The position numbers and the translations under genes are program-made. DNA of 64,000 nt from assembly GCA_016617855.1 (NCBI GenBank), contig JAECUM010010951.1, forward strand, positions 1 through 64,000, given 5' to 3'. Origin of the DNA: Megalonaias nervosa (taxonomy: Eukaryota; Mollusca; Bivalvia; Unionida; Unionidae). The notes under the pieces are model-generated. The model had not been told where the DNA came from. It made no database searches and saw only the letters and a list, made by a program, of their open reading frames with translations. Each line of letters begins with the position of its first letter. The stretch's first letter is position 1. Positions 53,301 to 64,000 of this stretch are shown here, piece by piece.

Positions 53301-53911
53301 GTACAAAGTGTTTCAAACTTGGCCCAGTCAGCCTTCTTTAAATTCCATTGTGGAATTGCATCAGCAATTGCAGAGTGAACATTTTCAAGAGAGAGTGGAA
53401 AGTGATCACTGCTGTGAAGTTCATCAGCGACCTTCCAATCATAGCCCAAAATCAGCGAAGGAGAGCATTTAGTCAAATCGATACAAGTGCATGTACCCAT
53501 TCCTGGATGTAAGTATGTCGGAGTTTTGGTGCTATAAAGACACAAATCGTGTCTAGAAATGAAGTCTTATACTTTTTCGCCTCTGTCACTTATATGATTT
53601 GATCCCTATAAAATGTTATGGGCACTATAATCACTGAGTAGAACAAATGGCACAGGCAGTTGTTGAACAAGTTTGTCTAATTCATTTGATAGGTTGGTGT
53701 TTGGTGGTATGTAAATAGAACAAAAGGTAATCACTCGATGTAGAGTGACTTTTACAGCAATGGCTTGCAAATTTGTGTTTAAAGGGATGACGCTATGATG
53801 GGCCCTATTGTTCACAACAACAGAAACTCCTCCTGAGGCCCTGTCAACATTTTTAAAGTAGGTGTTAAAAAGAGAGTAGTTTTTAAGTGTGATGTTATCC
53901 GCATCTTTCAA
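50353..53911 (-). pseudogene. LINE ORF2: endonuclease-RT-RNase H
   Basis: Endonuclease pieces at 53911-53606 (ASGGVSVVVNNRAHHSVIPL, FCSIYIPPNTNLSNELDKL) and 53545-53234 (VADELHSSDHFPLSLE). RT pieces: FPKPGKDSTDPTNYRPTALT (52697-52290), FQSGFRYGRSTNDHLVRL, ELGVTQGNIISVTLFNIKI and VDCSLYVDDFLISYRS, the YVDD catalytic block (52167-51880). RNase H in the open part 51738-50581: RIYTDGSKDEEKAAAAF, SAEIRAIDLALQY, IIFSDSLSVRQSL, CWLPNHISSKGNEKADDSA. The C-terminal PPECVSCNETFTVKHFMMEC is at 50550-50353. Several frameshifts are present. Confidence 0.85.
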
Positions 53912-54500
53912 GACAGTTTCCTGAAGGCATAGTACTGCAGGATGATGTTCGTTTATAAGCAGAGGAAATTAATTTATAGTTGGCTTTAAGTCCTCGACAG
54001 TTCCATTGTATGATGAAGTTCTTCATTATATGTATAAAGTGGAGATTGTGGAGCTAGGTTAGATATTTCGCGGGGGCTATCTATGTGGTTATTTCTGTGA
54101 AGGAAGTACTGGGATGAATGTTTGGTGGTAGGTCTGGAGCCACCTTGAGCACATGGAGCAGCTTCTTCTGCATCCATGTCCTCAATATCTCCAAACCTAT
54201 TATAGAGTTTTATGGTGTCATCTGACCCCTTTTGCTGCCCATTTCCTTGAGATCTTGTTTTACTCTTTGGTGATTTCGGTGGTGGGGTATTATTGAAAGT
54301 TGTTTGAGTAGATACCGTGTTTTCTGTGCTTGGTAATGTGGTGTGTTAGAACTTGATGGTGAATCGGGTGCGTTGGTCTAAGTTTTAGCGTCCTTCGTTG
54401 TTTTGGGATTGTTTGTCACTACAGTAAAGAAGGCTGGGCCAGGAAATGATGTTGCATCCTGTAAAAGCTTTCTGGCCTCTGGATAGGAAATGTTAAAAGT

Positions 54501-55076
54501 CTACTTTACCCTTTGTATTTCCTTTTCTTTCTTCCATGTTTCACAATCCTTAGAATTGGCTTGGTGCTCCTTGCCACAGCTGACGCAATGCGGAGTAGCT
54601 CTACACTCGGATTCCCGATGTGAATGGTCTCCGCATCGGCCACATACTTGACTTTTTGAGTCTTTATCTTCAAGATGGCCATATTTCTGACACCTATAGC
54701 ATCGAAGTGTGTTCGGTATGTATATCTCGACCTTAACTTGCAAAATGCCAACTTTGACCACTCTCGGTACTGTTGGCTTGTTGAAGGTGAGTACAATGGT
54801 GTTGGTGTCTTGCAAAAAGTTGTTACGTTTAATACGTATTCTACGGACTGCAGTGACACCTTCATTTTTCAGCACTTCGATGATATCTGTGTCGCTGACT
54901 CCAGCCAAGTCACGGCAGCGAATCACGCCTTTGGACGTATTGAGTGTTGTTTGAGAGAATGATGTTATTGGAATATCAAAGAAAGTGTTCATTTTCTGAA
55001 TATTTTCTGTTTGTCCTCGTCGCTCACACTCAACCAGAAGGCAGCCCGATTTTAACTTGTTTACACTTTTTGGCAT
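54501..55076 (-). CDS. LINE ORF1 gag with CCHC zinc knuckles
   Basis: 191 residues open. Near the C-terminus are three knuckle-like motifs: RCYRCQKYGHLEDKDSK, VCGRCGDHSHRESECRAT, HCVSCGKEHQANSKDCE. An RNA-binding fold precedes them (VLKNEGVTAVRRIRIKRN, TVPRVVKVGILQVKVEIYI). This is a nucleic-acid chaperone/gag protein of an I-type LINE. The true start may lie further upstream (to about 55330) with frame breaks. Confidence 0.8.
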   Translation of the reverse strand: MPKSVNKLKSGCLLVECERRGQTENIQKMNTFFDIPITSFSQTTLNTSKGVIRCRDLAGVSDTDIIEVLKNEGVTAVRRIRIKRNNFLQDTNTIVLTFNKPTVPRVVKVGILQVKVEIYIPNTLRCYRCQKYGHLEDKDSKSQVCGRCGDHSHRESECRATPHCVSCGKEHQANSKDCETWKKEKEIQRVK

Positions 55077-55949
55077 GCCGATTGATCCAGTAATGGTATT
55101 TTCTAAAACAAACGGAAGGAGTAAAGCAAGAATCTTTTGATTGTATTACCATGAAGTGTGGGAATGACTCCATACTACATGGTTCGTCATCCGAGCCAGA
55201 TAAAGTTTTCGTTCGTTTGTATTGATGTTTTTGGGAATTCTCCATGTTCGTTTGGTTACAATTCAGCACCCATTCTCCCCGCCCACCACGGAGCCCAACA
55301 AGGGGACACTTTTCAAGTGTCATGGATACACAGATGTTATACTCAGTAGGCAAATCACCTCCTGATTCATCCCGTAAGATATACTCAGTCGGTAAAACGA
55401 CCTCCTGATTAACCCATTAAGCCACCGCCTTCTAGGAAGTCTTCCAAGAGTTGGAAAAGGGACAGACTGCAGGGACAACGATGGTATGAAGAGAGATGCA
55501 AGGAGAAAGATAAAGACAGTGAGCGAGGAAATAAAGGCTTCCTAGGGCTCGGCATGACCAGCCGATTTGTCGAGACCGGGCCCATCCCTACCACCCGTCT
55601 AGAAGAAGTAGAGGCCAAAGCAATGTATTACATCGGAAAGCCTCTGCTCAACTACCAGGATCCTTTCCTCCCCCCGACAAAGGACGCAACCCACGGCAAA
55701 CAGGTTGCCTCTACTTATTCGCCTTTTACGACACGCAGCGAGGACACGTCGGGGCAATTCCACAACCACAGACCAGCAGGGGATGTTGGGCTGGACAAAT
55801 CGTCCGCGTGCCCAAAGGCAAATATAGTGATGATGTACACTCAATATATACAATACATGGGAAATAGAAAAAATAGCAACAAATTCCACAACTTCATGTT
55901 GTTCACGCACACATTCGGTGATTAATATTTTATATACTATGCCAGTAAT

Positions 55950-56250
55950 GTTATGCCTACCATGCACATCTGTACTATTTTGTTGCTCATCGCGTTATGC
56001 CTGCCAAGTCATCTGTACTGTTTTGTAGTTAATCGTGTTATGACTGTCAAGTCAACTGTACTATTTCGTAGTTCATCGTGTTATGCCTGCCAAGTCATCT
56101 GTACTATTTTTAGTTACTCGTGTTATGCCTGCCAAGTCATCTGTACTATTTTTAGTTACTCGTGTTATGCCTGCCAAGTCATCTGTACTATTTTTAATTT
56201 ATCGTGTTATGCTTGCCAATTCATCTGTACTATTTTGCAGTTCACCTTGT
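55950..56250 (+). repeat. 41-43 bp minisatellite
   Basis: About seven units of TGTTATGCCTGCCAAGTCAT, CTGTACTATTTTTAGTTACTC with small variations. Confidence 0.92.
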
Positions 56251-57118
56251 CATCTTGAGCATATTGAAGTACATCATGGCATTTCTCACCCACTGCATCT
56301 CCAACACATGTATTTTAATCCATGCAATGTGTAATTTCAGATAATTAGGAAGGACCTATATGCTTCAAGGATATTTATTGAAATGTCACGGTATGTGAAT
56401 CATAGTCCATTTGGTGTCCCTTAATTGATAAGCAAAAAGAAAATGTCTTCTTCAAATTATTTTTCCCTTTTTAGTCATTATTCCTTGAAATATGTCCACA
56501 CGATTTCACACGAGAACAGCAGACATAAAAGATTGTAATTAATTAACACTGGTGTGATCATCGAGATTACATTGGTATAAATATTTAATCAACCGATACT
56601 GGAAAAATAATTTAATTTTATTACAATTTCCAAGCCTTTACCAAAACATGAAAAAGTTCAAAACATTGAAACTAAAAAATGATATTTCTCTTAATAGCTT
56701 ATCAATAATTTAAATGTTTGTCCGCATTTTATATAATGGAAATTGATAGTTTTCCTTTCGCAACCCATATCACCAGAAAGTTACATTTACTTTCATAGTC
56801 ATATGGAGGAGTAATTTATAGTTATCACAGGAATACATGTAATGTGTTGTGGTGTTTTACCAATTACATTTGTCTATTGCTTACACTTATGACTAAATCA
56901 TGTGCTACTAGTTGTTTGTACTAAGAATGCTTATGTTCTTCATGTATTTTGATACCATGCTATGATGCATACGCCAGCAAGCTACCATGTTAAACCACGT
57001 AACAAATATGACGCGATTGACATGGATCAACTCCTGTGTTTTAAAACTCATTTACATGAATGTTGATATCTCCGATCGACACTTTTACATTAATTATCAA
57101 GCGTGACAAAACCAGGTG

Positions 57119-57122
<4 letters not shown>

Positions 57123-57206
<84 letters not shown>

Positions 57207-57220
57207 GTGTGTGTGTGTGT
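57123..57220. repeat. (TA)n followed by (TG)n
   Basis: About 40 TA units to 57203, then a short GT run. Confidence 0.97.
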
Positions 57221-57309
57221 ATGTGTATGCATGTTTGAAGCGATGTTATATTATTTGCTTATATTTATATGCCTAAGCTACAAAGCAAGTGTACATAACA
57301 GAAGTTTCC

Positions 57310-57595
57310 ATTGTTATAGTTAAGAGGAGGTTTCCATTAATATTTTCATGTGGATGTTTCCATTTGTATAATTATGTGGAAATTTGCATTAATATGATTA
57401 TGTGGAAGTTTCCATTGTTATAATTATATGGAAGTTTCAATTGTTATAATTATGTGGACGTTTCCATTGATATCATTATGTGGAAGTTTCTATTGGTATA
57501 ATTATGTGGAAGTTTCTGATGATGTAATTATGTGGAAGTTACCATTGGTATAATTATGTGGAAGTTACCATTGGTATAATTATGTGGAACGTGAC
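57310..57595 (+). repeat. 25-26 bp minisatellite
   Basis: About eleven diverged units of ATTATGTGGAAGTTTCCATT followed by GGTATA or TTATA. Confidence 0.9.
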
Positions 57596-59563
57596 GTTAA
57601 TTTCCTAGGCTTATCTTTATGTGCCTCAGTGTTCAAGCATAGTGGGTCATTGAAACCCATGTGACCTCAACTGAGCTGCTTGGATAACCAAGTTTAGGTC
57701 AAGTGTGAAAAAAGTCCCCATGTTGCTCCCTGCTACTGAAATGTTTGCACAATTACGGAACTTCAACACACTTTTTAAGTATTGTTTGTGTGAAGAGGTA
57801 TTTCAAGTATTATTTCATTGAATAAGTATACAATATTTATCAACAACTAACACACATGAAAATTGGGACGTAACATACATTCTCAGTGGTACGTTATCAA
57901 CTTCATAGTTTGTAGATTGTGGCTGATTTATAGGAAACTAGAAAAATTTAATCTTTATTGGTTCACTGATCTACGGTATATAGTCTTTGGATAATGTCGT
58001 TGGGTCATGAAGTCGTTGTGTTTGACTTGTTATGCCATTTATTCGCTATTTTTAATTATTTTTTATATTTTGAAGCACTTATCGCATATCCTGGTCCGTG
58101 TTAGAGGAAGAATTCAGTTTCAGTTTCAGGTTTATTGGGTAACTAAGACTACATCCAAACTGACAACTCGATCGACCTGTCGATAAACTTCCCGTCACAA
58201 TAAATTGCCAGCGAATCCAATCGCTAGCTTGGTGTAAGTAAAAACGTAAATATGCTTGATAGGAAATTTATACCAATGTAGCTTTTGTTACGTAAAGGAT
58301 ACAATTTTAATTCCGTCTAACACTGACATTAGTTGTTAAAATCTGCGGAATCAGGCACCATCTAGTTAAAGGTTAGGTATCAGTCACTACATAAATCGCT
58401 TCAAAAATGTTTGAATGAAATAGTTAAGCAGCAAGTATGTCGCTGTTATCGTATTTCCACGAGGTCAGTTCAGGTCAATGATTTTTTTTTTTTCAAAGTG
58501 GTAATTACAGGAACAATATTTGGCATTCCTACATAATTCTCCATAAATGGTTTTTAAAGAGATAATTTGATTACTTTGCTATTCATTCTTTGTAGAAAAG
58601 TAGACAACATTAAAAGGTAGCAGTAGCCAATATTTCATTAACGGACTAATTGTTATTTCCGGTACATCTAATGTTTAGGCGTAGTAACCTGTGGCACAGG
58701 TTTGCAGTGCGCAGGCGCCGGTCTTACAGCATGTTCGTTGCAAAGTGATGAAGCACAACACTCGAAATATTCGTAGTTGTCCCCATACACAGATACTTTG
58801 CCCTGACTGGTCTGCTGTTTCTGGTATCCATCACATTCCTGAGATGTAAAAAGACCATCTAAATAAGCCTGTTTATTTGTTTTGTTTCATTCAGTCATTT
58901 TAGTCGATTTTTTATGGACAGCTGTATATTTCACATAGTAGACAATATTGATGGAAGGGTGATTGATAACAAATATAATTTTGACAACTTTCCAAACACC
59001 CTTACCAAGAATAAACGCCCATCACATTTTCAATTTTTAGCTTGACTTTATATATTTTCAGTTAGCACCAATTACAGTCCAAACCAGCATTTTCTCGTGA
59101 TTGTTTCACCGTCAAGAACAGAATCAACATTGTGTGAATACTGCACCGTGACAACTTCATATATTCATAATGAAAAAGTCGTAGACATGAAGTACTTGCC
59201 TAGTTAGGTCAAAATCAAACTTGGCCCAAATCATTTTAATTTTTCACAAATGTGTGAGTTGATATATAGATTTTATTTGACAATTTCCGTTGTATATTGC
59301 CATATACGAACGTAAACGTATTTTATAATAAAACCACCCGCACTTACGCGCATGCGTAGAAAGAGACGAAAATGAGACTTTTGAAATCACAAACAATAAT
59401 CTAAAAGAACACTCATGCATTGTTTACTTGCACACTTTACACACTGTCTTATTAGATCTTGACACAATATTAAAGTTCTTCTGCAGCTGAACAATTTGCT
59501 CCAACGAAAATTTCTAATTGTCTAATGAAGTTTTAAATGAAATAAGGAAGTTTGAATTACATA

Positions 59564-60620
59564 TCAACGGGGTAAGAAACAGCAAAATGCATATGCTGAT
59601 ACAGTAAAGGAGTTTAAAATACTCTGTGGACCTCGAAGTCTAAAGTTTATGATTACTGGTAACGTAAGATTCCGTTCAGTACTTGACGATCTTAGTTCGT
59701 TATGTTCGGATATACGATCTGGAGAAAGGTCGTTTAGAGACTTGTATGTCATGATTCCTTCAAATCGCAGATTGCATTTACGTGGTATACATCAGAACAA
59801 CATATTAGTGAGAGTTGCAATATGAAGTCTGAGAACTCTGGAAATTATCAATCCTGGACACATTATATTTTGATATGTTTTCTCAGATCGTACATCCGTA
59901 GTCTAACAGAGAATTATACATCAAAAAAAAGAAAAGTTCAAGTGACTTGGGCAGAAGAATATTTGGACACGAATACTAATAGATACGGCTTTTGGTGATT
60001 ATTAGGTGATCACTACGTTAATTCCAGCAAAGGAGTTCATCGGTGTAGACACCACGAATATTCGCTTTTGCTTCATAACCGTAGCAAATATGATCCTAAG
60101 AGTGAGAAGCAAGTCTATGTCAGTAGTTAGGAGCCGTATTGGTCTGATTGTAGCACAGGTCGTTTTTGATACATTCATATGCAATGTTTTTAACACCAAA
60201 TAGAAAAGACGTTGAGAACGACTTAATCAAATTTAAAGTTTGTGTTCGCTGGAGCTGAGATATTTATCAAATGTTGTAGTGTACTATCGTCTGCGAAGAG
60301 ACCAGTGCTCGAGTGCACTCAATACATAGGTAAATCGTTTATTAACAGTAGAAAAAGGAGAGGCTGTAAATTGAGCATTGGAGAACGCCACTAATGATAT
60401 GGTCCAAATCAGAAGATCCTTTCCTCATGCACAGAAGTGCTGTGCTCTCTTAGCGAGGTACGACTCGAGACAAGAAAATGAGTTTGAAGAAAACCTAAAG
60501 GCTGATATTTTCTTGATGAGCAGCGAATGGTGACCTAAATCGAATGGTTTTTAAAACAAAGATTTATCCACTCAAAATGGCTAGTCGCCTTGGTCAATGC
60601 CTTTCGTCAAGTCAGTTTGA
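59564..60620 (-). pseudogene. non-LTR retrotransposon RT remnant
   Basis: From right to left on the minus strand: a damaged DLTKGIDQGD (the 'D.TKAFD' block near 60590), HSLLIKKISAF, FSCLESYLAKRAQHFCA, GLFADDSTLQHLI (the FADD catalytic block near 60270), and a C-terminal end TYKSLNDLSPDRISEHNELR, SSSTERNLTL. Many stops. The order and the 'YKSLN.LSP' tail fit a CR1/Jockey-like element. Confidence 0.65.
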
Positions 60621-60983
60621 CACGAATACTTTGTCAGAAAACTGTGAATTATGGAAGAGTTTGTATTTGTTTGAATATTTGAAAAGATGTTTGGTGACAT
60701 GTTGTTCGATATATTTTTCTAAAATAATGGTATAACATATATGAGTCAATGGTACAGTTGGTCATTATTTTCATTTCCCTTATGGATTCCGAAACTATGC
60801 CTAACTGCAATTACTAAGAATAGTTTTCAGACGTGATACTACACTTATGTGTATCTATCATTGAATCAGATGTTGCTATATAAATACATGAATTAAAATA
60901 TATGGATCGTTATATGAATGCATTGTATAATCAAAATTCCATGAATATGATATTACTCTGGCCTTGTCTTTGTAGATATAGCA

Positions 60984-61280
60984 TGTATGTATGTATGTAT
61001 GTATGTATGTATGTATGTATGTACGTACGTACGGGTGTATGTATGAATGTATGTATTTAAGTATGTATGCATGCATGCTCGATGTATGTATGTATGTATG
61101 TATGTATGTATGTATGTATGCATGCATGCATACATGCTCGATATATGTATCGAGCATGCATGTATGCATGCATACATGCTCGATATATGTATCGAGCATG
61201 TATGCATGCATGCATGCATGCTCGATATATGTACATACGTACGTACGTACGTATGTATGTACGTATGTATTTAGGTAGGT
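60984..61280. repeat. (ATGT)n array with palindromic units
   Basis: ATGT tetranucleotide repeats are interspersed with GTAC, ATGCATGC and a 26-bp palindromic unit (CATGCTCGATATATGTATCG AGCATG) that occurs twice in full and as partial copies between about 61130 and 61235. Confidence 0.9.
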
Positions 61281-61679
61281 AGGTAAGTATGAATGCATAT
61301 ATTACTATCTTTAGATACTTGCCGTTTTCTGCATGCATCCCGTGTTGTAAAAACAATAATTGTTATTCAATTCTGTTGCGTCCAAACGTCCAAGGAAACA
61401 AACCTAAGAAACAAATAAGTTAAGATTTCTGTTGTATGCAGACAAAGGCGGGTATTACCTCTTAATAATATTTCATATTTAGCCGCACTGCTGCATTATT
61501 AGGATACTCTACAAATGTATTCATGCAATTTCATTCAATTTTTTAATTGTCTTTGCAGTCTTCTCTCAGCACGTAATAAAACCCAAATAACGATATAATA
61601 TCCATTTGGAGGTTTCATAGTGTCTTGACTTGTAACAGTCTTCAGAATAATTTAAATTCTCAAATTAATCCAGATACAA

Positions 61680-61900
61680 ATAGCTGCCACTCCTACTATT
61701 ACTACATGAACTACAACCACAAGACCTACAACCACTATAGCTACTACCACCACAAAATAACAACAACACGGTCAACAACAAGCCCTACTACTATTACAAC
61801 AAGAACATTAACTATAACAAGAACAGCAACTACTTCAAAATAATAAGAAAAACACCACCAACAACAGCAACAACTACTACTACTACTGCTACTGCTGATG
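61680..61900 (+). repeat. ACA/ACT trinucleotide-rich low-complexity tract
   Basis: Degenerate CAACTAC, ACAACAAG and CTACTACTACT repeats with a GAAGAAGAAGAAG run shortly after (about 61938). Confidence 0.85.
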
Positions 61901-62533
61901 CAGGTGCAAATCTTGATTCATCATCTTCGAGTGGAACGAAGAAGAAGAAGAAGATGTAGCTAATCAAGGCGAGAAGACAACGGCAGCACGAGGAAAAATT
62001 ATAGCTTCAATTAAACAGCAGAATCAGCAATAACGACAACATGAGCAATAATAATAATGACAACAATTAAAATGCTGATTTGTTTATGTTGGTATAACGT
62101 TTTGTGGTTTAGGGATAAATGGTATTTTTGTTGATACTTATATAATTCATAGGTTGATGAAGAGGTCATATTGCTTTCAACAGAAGATTCATATTTCCTT
62201 TCGATCTTTAAATCCGCCATTTGAAGCAAGCACGAAATCGCCTTTCAAAATCTGTATCCCACAAAACGTGGGACTTTATACTGCTATTACTACTAATGCT
62301 ACTACTACTCCTACTACTACTAATAATATTACACCCATTATCATCATCATTATCATAATCATCTACAGGACAAAAGTTCATTATCTTTGTTCCCTGAAAA
62401 CACGTTTTATCCGGAAAATAGGTTTACCTGGTAAACGATACTGGTATAAAGAACAAAAGTAAACTAGCTAAAGAGGTCTGGCTGAATGAAAAGAATGGAT
62501 AAATTCTATTCATACAATGGATATTGTATTTTA

Positions 62534-62584
62534 ATAATAATAATAATAATAATAATAATGATAATAATAATAATAATAATAATA
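62534..62584. repeat. (AAT)n microsatellite
   Basis: About 17 AAT units with one ATG interruption. Confidence 0.95.
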
Positions 62585-62712
62585 GTTTACCTCGCCGGAA
62601 TTACAAACACTGGTATGATTACATTCAATCTCGTGACTGCTGTAAGAACACTCAAGGCAAGTCAGATGGGCTGACAACGAAAAAAAGAACGCTGTATTTC
62701 ATCCATTATTTC

Positions 62713-62790
62713 GTGTATGTATGTATGTATGTATTATGTATTATGTAGGTATGTATGGGTGCATGTATGGATGGACGGATGGATGTATGC
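62713..62790. repeat. second (ATGT)n-type array
   Basis: A GTATGTATGTATG run with ATGGATGGACGGATGGATG variants. Confidence 0.9.
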
Positions 62791-63789
62791 GTGTGTCTAT
62801 TAACATATGTGATTTGTGAAAGTAAGCAAATATAGGGATAGAGGAGAAAAATATCATAGAAATAGAAGGTATGACAAACGTATCCATATAAATTCACACG
62901 AGCGAGAAAACCCACAGGAAAGGAAAATATAAAAGGAAGCATGATCAAGAATAACATACTAAAAACATATTGGACGAATTTGTATTATTTACATTTGGCA
63001 AGGACCTTTTAAAAGGACCTATTTCGTTATCTCTTCTTCGCAACACTACGAGTTGTAAATAACATGTAATGTGGTCAGACATTAAATGGGTCTTTCGAGT
63101 TAATGTAATATACAAATATATTGGTAGATGTCGTGTTCAGGTTCATTGACTATTCTGTACATCAGCTCCAATCATTCTGGTGCCAAACACAAGGATTTTT
63201 GCCGTATACGGTCATCTAAAAAGACGACGTTTTCCACTCCCTTAACCAACTGAATGTCAAGTAGAGTGTCATCGTCCTGACAGAAAAGCTAGTTTGAGAC
63301 TGCTATGTCTGCTGAATCTGTTATTTGCTGACACATAATATTGTGTTCACCGTCTAGGTTTTGGCAGAACAGATGCATATCCTTGACTCTGTCTGTAACT
63401 AATCTTTTGCAAATAACACTCATCCTCAGAAGAAATTGAACGCATTGTTAATTATGCAATGTTTGCCAAAGACCAAGTCCTGTCATGTAAATATTTTCCG
63501 AGCTTCCAGAGAGCGAGTGGTTGAAGATCAATATGGACACTTGCTCAATGTGAAAGTCCAGGTTTCGATTTCAGTTTTGATCTCCGCAATCTGTCTTCGA
63601 AACCATGAACTATTGTTTTGATATTCCGTTTCCAAACAGGTTCGACACTGAATATAGGGTATTTATTTATAAGGGGAAAAATCCTGAACGTTGTTATTTT
63701 ACAAGAACATGAAATATATCGTGTCCAAACGTCGATGCTCTCACGCCAATGTATCAGGAAAACTAGGATTATTCTACTAAACAAAAATG

Positions 63790-64000
63790 AACCCTTTTGC
63801 AGATTTTACACTTGATAATATACGGCTTTCCCTTGATAATAGATGGTCTGTCCTTCAAAATATAGGACCTGTCCTTGAAATTAGAGGGATAGTCATTGAT
63901 AATATAGGACATGTCCTTAAAATAGATGGTCTATCCTTTTTAATATATAACGTGTCCTTCAACACAGAGGGACTATACTTCATAATATAGGACCTTACCT
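63790..64000 (+). repeat. about 30-bp minisatellite, cut by the window end
   Basis: Diverged units of CCTTGAAAATAGAGGACCTG type (for example AATATAGGACATGTCCTTAA) repeat about seven times and run off the window. Confidence 0.85.

Larger units (their letters stand above)
50000..55330 (-). mobile_element. I/Nimb-like LINE, nearly full length
   Basis: On the minus strand the order is ORF1 (CCHC gag, 55076-54501), endonuclease, RT, RNase H and a C-terminal Cys motif, ending near 50350. 50000-50350 is probably the 3' UTR. ORF1 plus an RNase H after RT points to the I superfamily (I, Nimb or related). Clade placement is inference. Confidence 0.75.
55331..59563. other. spacer with minisatellites
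   Basis: No gene recognised. ORFs at 55554-55967 carry no known motif. Tandem repeats are listed separately. Confidence 0.5.
60621..64000. other. repeat-rich spacer to the window end
   Basis: No gene recognised. The open frames are microsatellite translations or lack motifs. Confidence 0.5.

Noticed and set aside
55554..55967. Overlapping 123- and 122-residue ORFs on opposite strands
   Set aside because: Neither shows a motif. They lie between a LINE 5' end and a minisatellite; chance openness is likelier.
55950..56250. Possible CRISPR-like array (regular about 41-bp units)
   Set aside because: The whole unit is repeated without unique spacers and the genome is eukaryotic; it is a minisatellite.
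60876..61356. Several overlapping ORFs of 70-140 residues
   Set aside because: They are six-frame translations of the (ATGT)n repeat (poly YIHT and MYVC patterns), not genes.

Overview
This is eukaryotic, AT-rich invertebrate DNA. It carries long (TA)n, (CA)n, (TC)n and (ATGT)n microsatellites, several minisatellites, a tRNA-derived SINE-like copy and at least four decayed non-LTR retrotransposons. The mix suggests a lophotrochozoan such as a mollusc, but the species cannot be fixed from sequence alone. I see no intact host gene.

The main content is three separate Polinton/Maverick- or adintovirus-like elements (integrated large DNA transposons with virion genes), all partly decayed. Element 1 (about 3275-16252, 13 kb, inverted terminal repeats starting AGCAGCAGAG) carries, left to right, a Pro/Gln-rich virion protein, a small amphipathic protein, a major-capsid candidate, a core protein joined to an adenain-type protease, a fibre, a membrane protein, half of a minor-capsid (penton-like) protein, an unknown gene, and then a replication gene. 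That gene reads as a polymerase-like region, an SF1 helicase and an HNH nuclease. A retroviral-type integrase and a zinc ribbon-PLA2 fusion on the minus strand and a packaging ATPase complete it. Element 2 (26570-43850, 17.3 kb, 220-260 bp inverted repeats, GTTGC target duplication) has recognisably homologous virion genes in another order. For replication it uses a classical protein-primed family B DNA polymerase, plus a chromodomain integrase and a homing-type HNH nuclease. Between them (16253-22640) is a much older relic recognisable by short stretches: a membrane protein, fibre, capsid-like protein and family B polymerase.

Upstream of element 1, 2109-3274 holds a small element whose ends match element 1 and which carries its own ORF. 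A 276-bp copy with the same kinds of ends sits at 15977-16252. It looks like a non-autonomous family sharing termini with the large element.

The flanks are transposon debris: a reverse transcriptase remnant at 105-980 (-), another at 48955-49925 (+), a nearly full-length I/Nimb-like LINE at about 50000-55330 (-) with CCHC gag, endonuclease, RT and RNase H, and a further RT remnant at 59564-60620 (-). The rest is AT-rich spacer and tandem repeats.

Most viral genes are interrupted by frameshifts, many of them in A or T runs, so some breaks could be homopolymer sequencing errors rather than true decay.
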